A stretch of DNA of 10,526 bases from Cyclobacteriaceae bacterium. Its GTDB lineage: Bacteria > Bacteroidota > Bacteroidia > Cytophagales > Cyclobacteriaceae. Positions 1 through 5,875 of this stretch are shown piece by piece (positions within the stretch are counted from its first letter, which is position 1; every line of letters starts with the position of its first letter). A model generated the notes under the pieces. That model searched no databases. It saw only the letters and a program-made list of their open reading frames with translations, and was not told where the DNA came from. The position numbers and the translations under genes were made by a program. The stretch lies in NCBI GenBank assembly GCA_025358195.1, contig JANYKP010000378.1:1-10526 (forward strand), in the 5' to 3' direction.

Positions 1-2
1 CT

Positions 3-821
3 GCCACCGGTTCCGTTCGCATGGGAAAGTTGGTGGGAAAAACAGTAAGCGAGCGACTCGGAAGACCCTTGCTCGAACTCGGCGGCAATAATGCCATCAT
101 CATTACAGCGAACGCCGATCTTGACATTGCTATTCGCGGGGCGCTTTTCGGCGCAGTAGGAACCGCCGGACAACGTTGCACCACAACACGACGGCTTATC
201 GTCCACGAAAAAATTTACGATACCATCAAGGACCGGTTGAAGAAAGCCTATGGCCAACTAAAAATCGGCAATCCCATGGACTCCAAAAACCATGTTGGTC
301 CGCTCATTGATACGTTGGCAGTAAAAAATTATCAGCAGGCATTGAATCAAGTCAAGAAAGAAGGAGGTAAATTCCTTGTGGAAGGTGGTGTCATTTCCGG
401 GAAAGGTTATGAATCAGGCTGCTTCGTGAAACCCGCCATTGCAGAAGTGAAAAATGAGTATGCGATCGTGCAGCAGGAAACATTCGCGCCTATTTTATAC
501 CTCATCAAATTCAAGACGTTGGACGAAGCCATTAAAATTCAAAATAGTGTCAAGCAGGGACTTTCTTCAGCGATCATGACCACGCACCTGCAGGAAACGG
601 AGAAATTTCTTTCGCAAACCGGCAGTGATTGCGGCATTGCCAACGTAAATATCGGAACATCGGGGGCGGAGATCGGGGGTGCGTTCGGAGGCGAAAAAGA
701 AACAGGAGGAGGACGGGAATCGGGTTCAGATTCATGGAAGGTGTATATGCGAAGGCAGACCAACACCATTAACTTTGGCAACACCTTGCCACTTGCGCAG
801 GGGATCAAATTTGATCTTTAA
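3..821 (+). CDS. amaB: ALDH7-family aldehyde dehydrogenase (probable L-piperidine-6-carboxylate / alpha-aminoadipic semialdehyde dehydrogenase), C-terminal part
   Basis: This is the last 272 residues of an NAD(P)-dependent aldehyde dehydrogenase; the 5' part (family length about 510 residues) lies outside the window. The frame is open from the left edge (ATGSVRMGK), so the ATG at 21 is internal. The catalytic general base is the Glu of ELGGNN (codon 75-77) and the nucleophile is the Cys of GTAGQRCTT (codon 177-179). Features typical of ALDH7 (antiquitin/AmaB) rather than other ALDHs are the GQRCTT context, QETFAPILY, the long run GTSGAEIGGAFGGEKETGGG followed by RESGSDSWK, and the C-terminal LPLAQGIKF. 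Known family role: oxidation of the cyclic or open-chain C6 semialdehyde to 2-aminoadipate in lysine degradation, in the cytoplasm. No lysine-catabolic neighbour is visible here, so the substrate is inferred from family resemblance alone. Confidence 0.9.
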   Translation, partial: ATGSVRMGKLVGKTVSERLGRPLLELGGNNAIIITANADLDIAIRGALFGAVGTAGQRCTTTRRLIVHEKIYDTIKDRLKKAYGQLKIGNPMDSKNHVGPLIDTLAVKNYQQALNQVKKEGGKFLVEGGVISGKGYESGCFVKPAIAEVKNEYAIVQQETFAPILYLIKFKTLDEAIKIQNSVKQGLSSAIMTTHLQETEKFLSQTGSDCGIANVNIGTSGAEIGGAFGGEKETGGGRESGSDSWKVYMRRQTNTINFGNTLPLAQGIKFDL

Positions 822-871
822 GGGTATAGTCCCTATTCGAAGCTTTTTTCTGCCAAAAGCGGTCTCCATGC

Positions 872-901
872 TTGTAATTAGCAGGTAACCGACTAACTTT
901 A
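872..901 (+). promoter_or_regulatory. Candidate Bacteroidota-type promoter of the response regulator gene
   Basis: TTG at 872-874 is separated by exactly 19 nt from TAACTTTA at 894-901. This matches the phylum's -33/-7 consensus (TTG, about 19 nt, TAnnTTTG) except for the last base. It ends 19 nt before the ATG at 921. No terminator with a T-run is visible after the dehydrogenase, so read-through from that gene is also possible. Confidence 0.5.
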
Positions 902-920
902 ACGATACCAAAAACTGCGT

Positions 921-1328
921 ATGCAAGCAAGACAATACCGTTCAGTCATGCTGATTGATGACAACGAGATCGACAATCTCATCAACCAGAAAATGATCGA
1001 ATCGGCCTCCTTGACGGATCATATTTATGTTCACACCGGTGCGAAGAGTGCCATTGAGTTCCTCCGCAACATGGAGAAACTGGACCTGGCAGACAAAGTG
1101 TTGCCCGACGTTATCTTCCTCGACATTGACATGCCCCTTATGGATGGATTCCAGTTTCTGGATGAATTCGAAAAATTGACCATGTCGACGAAAAAGAAAT
1201 GCAAGATTGTGATGCTTACTTCATCGATTAATCCGCAGGATTTTAACCGATCAAAGAAGTACTTAAATGTGAAGCTCTACCTCAACAAACCATTGACACA
1301 CGAAAGTATTGTGGGGCTTAATATTTAG
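921..1328 (+). CDS. Single-domain response regulator (CheY-like receiver protein)
   Basis: This 135-residue protein consists of a receiver domain and nothing else, so its output must be a protein interaction rather than DNA binding. The acidic pair D13-D14 (MLIDDNEID) binds Mg2+. D68 in FLDIDMPLMDG is the expected phosphoacceptor, T100 (MLTSS) the switch residue, and K123 in LNKPL the conserved lysine before a cis-proline. All phosphotransfer residues are intact. Stand-alone receivers starting with xxLIDDNEID are common in Bacteroidota and often work with hybrid histidine kinases; no kinase is in the window, so the partner is unknown. The first ATG is used because the core beta-strand begins at residue 8 and a promoter-like element sits just upstream. 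Its TAG stop overlaps the stop of the convergent gene. Confidence 0.92.
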   Translation: MQARQYRSVMLIDDNEIDNLINQKMIESASLTDHIYVHTGAKSAIEFLRNMEKLDLADKVLPDVIFLDIDMPLMDGFQFLDEFEKLTMSTKKKCKIVMLTSSINPQDFNRSKKYLNVKLYLNKPLTHESIVGLNI

Positions 1329-2803
1329 TCCTCTCCGTCGATGGCCCCGCCTTGAATCTCCAGGGCAATCAGTCGTTCGACAAATTTCTCATCCATGCGG
1401 ATGAGGTACGTTGGTGCGAAATAGTTCACGGACATTGATTTGAACTTGGGAATCAACGCTGAAATTTTCTTTTGCTTTTCCTTCTTCGCTTCGCTGACGG
1501 CTATTTTCAGGATTTTGAGAAAGGTCAGCACGTTTTCACAAGCATCCTTTCCAATCATACGGATATTTCGCTGAACACTTGTGGATAATTGATTGTAGAG
1601 ATCAATGTCTTTGAGCAGGCAATATTGCAGGCACAGCAGTGCTTTGATTTCCATTTGTGCCTGTGGATATTTTTTCAGGCTTACATCATTGATCAGGGTG
1701 TTGAGCAACTTCGCCGTTTCTTCGTACCGCCCCGTGTAATAGCTGCACATGGCCTGGTAAACCGTATAGATAACGTGCTGTGGTACATTGTTTGGATCTG
1801 GCTCAAAATCAGCAAAGAGCTCCTCTTGTTCCGCATACAGTTCGGCCTCAGTTCCAAGCCGCAGCGATCTTTCAAATTTTGAAATAAGAAACTGTATGGC
1901 AAATGTATAATAAGGGTAGTTGATTAGTAAATTGGAAGCCGCATCATTGATTTCTTCAAAGTACCGCTCCGCTTGTTTGTAAACTTTGTAATGATTGTAG
2001 TATTCCAATTTTAAGAATTCGAAGAGCAGGTTGAGGTGATAATACACGGGATCCAGGTTGTACGTTTCGAATATCTCCTGGACGCGCTTAAAAATATCTT
2101 CGATGGATTCTTCATCCTGCTGCAGGTTTTCTTCCTTGTCTACGAAAAGACGATGGAAAACTAAGATGCAACACCGGTATACATACAGCCGGTGTGATTC
2201 ATACAGGTTGGCGATATTGTGCATCTCTTTGGTCAACAACTCGAGGCTGAGTTTCTCCGTCGCATCACCGGTGAGGAAATAATTGCCATACTTTTTGAAA
2301 TAATCGGCCAAGACATCCTCTGCTTTATCAACTGCCAGCATGTAGGCAACATGACGGTTGTACAGCTGTGAAAACTGGAAAAAGTCAGGAGAGTTGATAT
2401 GCAGTTTTTTTAAAAGCTTATAAATCGTAGGGAGCTCCCCCACCAAATCCGCTTCAATTAATTCTTTTTCGAGTTTGCGAAGCATGGCGATCGCAATGGT
2501 TTTCTTTTTGGTAAAAAAGACTTCGTTGATATTCGCCACTTTCCGGAGTAAATCCGTTCTCGGGCTTTCCATTTGCTGCACCAGGTACTCTTCAATCTTC
2601 TGGCTAAGGCGCGAACGCATGGTATAGTACGCATTCGCATTTATCTCCAATTCCACCATCACCTTGTTCTCCGAAAGATGCCGTTCGCGCATGGCTTTTA
2701 GCAAATAGGCTGACTTTTCGGCATTCCCATTAATCAGGGAGTCATAGATTGCACTGTAATCTTTCTCAGAAAGCTGCTTAATGATATTCTTCAGTTTCGC
2801 CAT
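1325..2803 (-). CDS. Uncharacterised alpha-helical-repeat (TPR-like) protein
   Basis: I do not recognise this 492-residue protein. It has no signal peptide or membrane segment and is almost entirely predicted helix, rich in Leu, Tyr, Lys and Glu. Pairs of helices with aromatic and small residues at TPR-like spacing occur in the C-terminal half, for example VYQAMCSYYTGRYEETAKLL, followed by a second repeat around ALLCLQYCLLKDIDLYNQLS. A cytoplasmic scaffold or protein-binding role is an inference from this architecture. The frame can be extended to an ATG at 2887, but I prefer the ATG at 2801-2803 (MAKLKNIIKQLSEKDY): the added 28 residues do not look like part of the domain, and a promoter-like element lies inside that extension. 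It converges on the response regulator with a 4-nt overlap of the stop codons and diverges from the protease gene. Confidence 0.8.
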   Translation of the reverse strand: MAKLKNIIKQLSEKDYSAIYDSLINGNAEKSAYLLKAMRERHLSENKVMVELEINANAYYTMRSRLSQKIEEYLVQQMESPRTDLLRKVANINEVFFTKKKTIAIAMLRKLEKELIEADLVGELPTIYKLLKKLHINSPDFFQFSQLYNRHVAYMLAVDKAEDVLADYFKKYGNYFLTGDATEKLSLELLTKEMHNIANLYESHRLYVYRCCILVFHRLFVDKEENLQQDEESIEDIFKRVQEIFETYNLDPVYYHLNLLFEFLKLEYYNHYKVYKQAERYFEEINDAASNLLINYPYYTFAIQFLISKFERSLRLGTEAELYAEQEELFADFEPDPNNVPQHVIYTVYQAMCSYYTGRYEETAKLLNTLINDVSLKKYPQAQMEIKALLCLQYCLLKDIDLYNQLSTSVQRNIRMIGKDACENVLTFLKILKIAVSEAKKEKQKKISALIPKFKSMSVNYFAPTYLIRMDEKFVERLIALEIQGGAIDGED

Positions 2804-2826
2804 GTAGGAGCCAATTATTAGACCTG

Positions 2827-2856
2827 AAAAATTACAAAAATTAATACGGTAAACAA
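2827..2856 (-). promoter_or_regulatory. Candidate promoter of the helical-repeat protein gene
   Basis: Read on the minus strand, TTG (2856-2854) is followed after 19 nt by TAATTTTT (2834-2827), seven of eight bases of the -7 consensus TAnnTTTG. The element ends 23 nt before the ATG at 2803. It lies inside the longer reading frame that would begin at 2887, which favours the shorter protein. AT-rich DNA yields such matches by chance, hence moderate confidence. Confidence 0.4.
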
Positions 2857-2948
2857 CCGGCGCATGTTTATTGTCTTGTGATTTCACGTCAAATTTTCAT
2901 GCAGCCTGTTCTGGAAAGGATTTTGAGCCCTTGACGGAAACAATACAT

Positions 2949-3881
2949 ATGGATGCATTTTCTCAAATGATCATTGGGGCGGTCAATCAGGTCAAGAACG
3001 CTGTGGTGAAGATTGATGTGTACAAAACGTTGCAAGGTAAATTGCGTAACGCAGGCTCTGGCTCTGGTTTTATTTTTTCCTCCGATGGACTCATCTTCAC
3101 CAATCATCATGTGGTAAACGGCGCTGAAAAAATCATGGTCTCCCTGCTGAACGAAAATGAAATCGAGGCCACGTTGGTTGGCAAAGATCCGGATACCGAT
3201 CTGGCTATATTGAAGATCTATGCAGATGGCTATTCAACGGCCAGGCTTGGAGATACTGCCGAGCTCCAAATCGGTCAGTTTGTAATCGCGATCGGAAATC
3301 CGTTAGGTTACCAGCATACGGTAACAACGGGGGTAGTAAGCGCCCTGGGTCGCACGATGCGTACGCAATCCGGCGGAATCGTTGATCATGTTATCCAATC
3401 CGATGCGGCGCTCAATCCCGGTAATTCCGGCGGACCGATGATCACCACGGATGGAGATGTGGTGGGTGTAAACACAGCAATTATCAATGGCGCACAGGGT
3501 ATTAGTTTCTCCGTTGACATTAATACAGCAAAAGAAGTAGCCAGCCAACTCTTAAAAAATGGCAAAGTTTTCAAGGCGTACCTTGGCTTCATGCTGCAGG
3601 AGGTACCGATCAATCCGAAAATTCAACGGCATTATCATCTTCCTAATCTGAAAGGACTGTTCATCACCAATATTGAGCCGGATTCCCCCGCAGGACGATC
3701 CCAAATAAAGGAAGGTGACATTATTGTTTCGTTCAATGAGAAGCCAGTCAACAGTCTTCATGAGCTCTTCAAGGAACTTACAAAAAGAGACATCCTTACT
3801 ATGGTGGACATCACGGTGGTGCGACATACCGAGCTTCTCAACTTTGGCATTTTCCCATTGGAGAGAAAAGGCAGAAGTTGA
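2949..3881 (+). CDS. HtrA/Deg-type trypsin-like serine protease (S1C) with one PDZ domain
   Basis: This is a 310-residue serine endopeptidase of the DegP/DegQ/HhoA group, which degrades or chaperones misfolded proteins. Counting from the ATG at 2949, the triad is H54 (TNHHVV), D84 (DPDTDLAILK) and S160 (NPGNSGGP), all in family-typical contexts; the glycine-rich GSGSGFIF and IGNPLGYQHTVTTG segments are also present. A PDZ domain follows at about residues 213-305, with GLFITNIEPDSPAG as carboxylate-binding region and IKEGDIIVSFNEKPV after it. Unlike most HtrA proteins it has no signal peptide or N-terminal membrane anchor from either possible start, so it may act in the cytoplasm. An in-frame ATG at 2871 would add 26 residues of no recognisable character; the start at 2949 puts the protease fold immediately at the N terminus. 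A hairpin terminator follows 42 nt after the stop. Confidence 0.9.
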   Translation: MDAFSQMIIGAVNQVKNAVVKIDVYKTLQGKLRNAGSGSGFIFSSDGLIFTNHHVVNGAEKIMVSLLNENEIEATLVGKDPDTDLAILKIYADGYSTARLGDTAELQIGQFVIAIGNPLGYQHTVTTGVVSALGRTMRTQSGGIVDHVIQSDAALNPGNSGGPMITTDGDVVGVNTAIINGAQGISFSVDINTAKEVASQLLKNGKVFKAYLGFMLQEVPINPKIQRHYHLPNLKGLFITNIEPDSPAGRSQIKEGDIIVSFNEKPVNSLHELFKELTKRDILTMVDITVVRHTELLNFGIFPLERKGRS

Positions 3882-3923
3882 GAAACAGCCTCGGGTTAAG
3901 TATAAATTCAAACCACCTCATTT

Positions 3924-3941
3924 GGGCTAAAGCCCTTTTTT
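3924..3941 (+). terminator. Rho-independent terminator of the protease gene
   Basis: GGGCTAAAGCCC (3924-3935) forms a 4-5 bp GC-rich stem with a very small loop and is followed at once by six Ts (3936-3941). It lies 42 nt after the protease stop codon. On the opposite strand no T-run follows the hairpin, so it looks one-directional. Confidence 0.7.
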
Positions 3942-3950
3942 ATCTTGTCA

Positions 3951-3985
3951 CATGTAACCCCAGCCTTAAGGCTTGGGGTTACATG
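3951..3985. repeat. 35-nt inverted repeat between two convergent genes
   Basis: The arms CATGTAACCCCA (3951-3962) and TGGGGTTACATG (3974-3985) pair perfectly. Inside them GCC (3963-3965) pairs with GGC (3970-3972) around a TTAA loop, leaving T3973 as a single bulge: about 15 bp in all. It sits between the protease terminator and the 3' end of the helicase gene. Neither strand has a T-run directly after it, so it is not a textbook terminator. It could stop or stabilise the helicase transcript, or be a dispersed palindromic element. Confidence 0.75.
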
Positions 3986-4017
3986 ATTCTTCCAACTTTC
4001 TACGCGACATTTTATTG

Positions 4018-5760
4018 CTAGCGGCGCTTTCTGTGGAATCGATCTCCCTTATTGTCTGAAAATTTCTTGTTGGAGAAAATTCTCTTGCGTGGTCGCGGAG
4101 CCTCGGAGCTTCTCCCAGCAGCAGAAGATGAACCTGACGACCGACCTTCTGTAACTTCTACCCGTACCTGGCGACCCTGCAGCTCTGCACCAACAAAGCC
4201 TTTGATGACTTTATCTGCGAGATTTTTGTCGACTTCAAAAAATGAATAGGCACCCATTAGATCGATAAGGCCTACATCCTTTTTCTCCAAACCGGTGTAT
4301 TCATCTATTAACTCCAGCATCTTTGATTTGTCGAGGCCATCCATCTTGCCGAGATTAATGAAAAAGCGCGTGCCCCCACTCGATCGCTCGGATTGGTCCC
4401 GATGACCATCAGCCCTGCCGTCGCTTCTTTTTTGATCGCCGTTAAGATCCGGCGCATTTCTGTAATAGTCTAAAAAACGATTGAACTCGATTGAAGCAAA
4501 TCGTTTTATTAAATCCTGCTTGGTGAGATCATTGAGTTCTTCATACACCGCCGGCAGAAACTCGGCGATCTCTCCTTCATTTACTTTCACCTCCCGCACT
4601 TTATGCATCAACGCCAACAATTGCTTCTGGCAAACTTCCGCACCGGTGGGTACCATCATTCTTTTCACCGTTGATTTCATGCTCTTCTCGATTTGCCGGA
4701 CCTTCATGAGGTCATGCTTGCTGACCATCGCGATGGAGATTCCCTTCTTACCTGCACGTGCTGTTCGTCCGCTACGGTGGGTATAAAATTCCATTTCATC
4801 CGGCATGTTCAGGTGAATAACGTGCGTGATGTCTTCCACATCAATCCCACGTGCAGCCACATCCGTTGCGACGAGTATCTGGAGCGCCTTCTGACGGAAT
4901 TTCATCATGACGCGATCGCGTTGTTGCTGCGTGAGATCCCCGTGAAGGGAATCGGCATTGTAGCCGTCTTTCATCAGCATTTCCGCCACCCGTTGGGTGT
5001 CGATACGTGTGCGGCAAAAAATCAAGCCGAAAATATCCGGTGTAAAATCCAAAATGCGTTTGAGGGCGAGGTATTTATCACGCTCCTGAACCATCACATA
5101 GAAATGTTCAATATTCACATTTCCAACGTGCTGCTCCCCTACGGTCAGCTCAAAAGGGTCGGTCATGTAATTCTTCATGATGGCCCGGACCTCTCTGGGC
5201 ATGGTGGCCGAGAAGAGCCACGTATTTTTTTCTTCGGGCGTAAACGAAAGTATTTTGTCAATATCTTCTTTAAAACCCATGTTGAGCATCTCATCCGCCT
5301 CGTCAAGTACTACATACTTAACGGTGCTGAGATTAATTGCCTTACGGTCAATTAAATCGATCAACCGGCCTGGCGTAGCCACAATAATCTGCGCACCTCT
5401 TTTTACTTTCCTGATTTGCTCGCTGATGCTTGCTCCTCCGTACACGGCCACAATATTAAACGGCTTGTATTTTTCCGTAAAAGTTTCCAGATCACTGGTT
5501 ATCTGCATTCCCAATTCACGGGTGGGCGCCAGCACCAGGGCTTGGGTGTTTTTGCTTTTATCGTCAATCAACTCCAGTAATGGGAGTCCAAACGCGGCTG
5601 TCTTACCGGTACCGGTTTGCGCCAGTCCGACAAAATCGCGCGTCCCTTTTAACAAAACGGGTATGGCCTTTTCCTGAATGGGCGTGGGAGTTTCGAAGCC
5701 GAGGAGTTGGACCGACTGAACCAGGCCTGGGGCAAGGCCCAGGGTCTCAAAAGATTTCAT
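4018..5760 (-). CDS. deaD: DEAD-box ATP-dependent RNA helicase with DbpA-type RNA-binding domain (DeaD/CsdA-like)
   Basis: This 580-residue ATP-dependent RNA helicase probably unwinds structured RNA during ribosome assembly or cold growth, as known for DeaD/CsdA. All core motifs are intact: Q motif FETPTPIQ (Q29), motif I AQTGTGKT (K53), Ia APTREL, Ib TPGR, II DEAD (153-156), III SAT (184-186), V ARGID and VI HRSGRTAR. Residues 464-539 (RFFINLGKMDGLDK to VRVEVTEG) resemble the DbpA/CsdA C-terminal RNA-binding domain, here tied to a helicase core by a polar linker. The last 41 residues are a Ser/Arg/Lys-rich basic tail, presumably unstructured and RNA-binding. The start agrees with the Q-motif distance of DEAD-box proteins and with a promoter just upstream. 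It is divergent from the dipeptidyl peptidase gene and convergent with the protease gene. Confidence 0.95.
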   Translation of the reverse strand: MKSFETLGLAPGLVQSVQLLGFETPTPIQEKAIPVLLKGTRDFVGLAQTGTGKTAAFGLPLLELIDDKSKNTQALVLAPTRELGMQITSDLETFTEKYKPFNIVAVYGGASISEQIRKVKRGAQIIVATPGRLIDLIDRKAINLSTVKYVVLDEADEMLNMGFKEDIDKILSFTPEEKNTWLFSATMPREVRAIMKNYMTDPFELTVGEQHVGNVNIEHFYVMVQERDKYLALKRILDFTPDIFGLIFCRTRIDTQRVAEMLMKDGYNADSLHGDLTQQQRDRVMMKFRQKALQILVATDVAARGIDVEDITHVIHLNMPDEMEFYTHRSGRTARAGKKGISIAMVSKHDLMKVRQIEKSMKSTVKRMMVPTGAEVCQKQLLALMHKVREVKVNEGEIAEFLPAVYEELNDLTKQDLIKRFASIEFNRFLDYYRNAPDLNGDQKRSDGRADGHRDQSERSSGGTRFFINLGKMDGLDKSKMLELIDEYTGLEKKDVGLIDLMGAYSFFEVDKNLADKVIKGFVGAELQGRQVRVEVTEGRSSGSSSAAGRSSEAPRPRKRIFSNKKFSDNKGDRFHRKRR

Positions 5761-5781
5761 TATGAATCGTTAAATAAGCCG

Positions 5782-5811
5782 CAAAGGTACGGTTATTACT
5801 TTAGATAGCAG
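5782..5811 (-). promoter_or_regulatory. Candidate promoter of the RNA helicase gene
   Basis: On the minus strand TACCTTTG (5789-5782) is a perfect match to the Bacteroidota -7 element TAnnTTTG. Exactly 19 nt upstream stands CTG (5811-5809), two of three bases of the -33 TTG. The element ends 21 nt before the helicase ATG, giving a very short leader. Confidence 0.6.
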
Positions 5812-5839
5812 GGTTTAGGTTAAATCTCATGCACAATTC

Positions 5840-5847
5840 TAACTTTA
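5840..5847 (+). promoter_or_regulatory. Possible -7 element of the dipeptidyl peptidase gene
   Basis: TAACTTTA, the same octamer as the one before the response regulator, ends 28 nt before the ATG at 5876. No TTG is found at the usual distance upstream, so this is a weak call. Confidence 0.3.
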
Positions 5848-5875
5848 GACCGCTATCACCAAATAAAGTAACGAC

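Noticed and set aside
842..860. Hairpin GCTTTT...AAAAGC after the dehydrogenase gene as a terminator
   Set aside because: The stem is AT-rich, and no T-run follows the 3' arm.
2804..2887. N-terminal extension of the helical-repeat protein to the ATG at 2887
   Set aside because: The extra 28 residues do not resemble the rest of the protein, and a promoter-like element lies inside the extension.
4693..5677. Long open frames on the plus strand antisense to the helicase gene
   Set aside because: They lie entirely within the well-supported DEAD-box gene, lack recognisable domains, and have low-complexity translations typical of antisense shadows.
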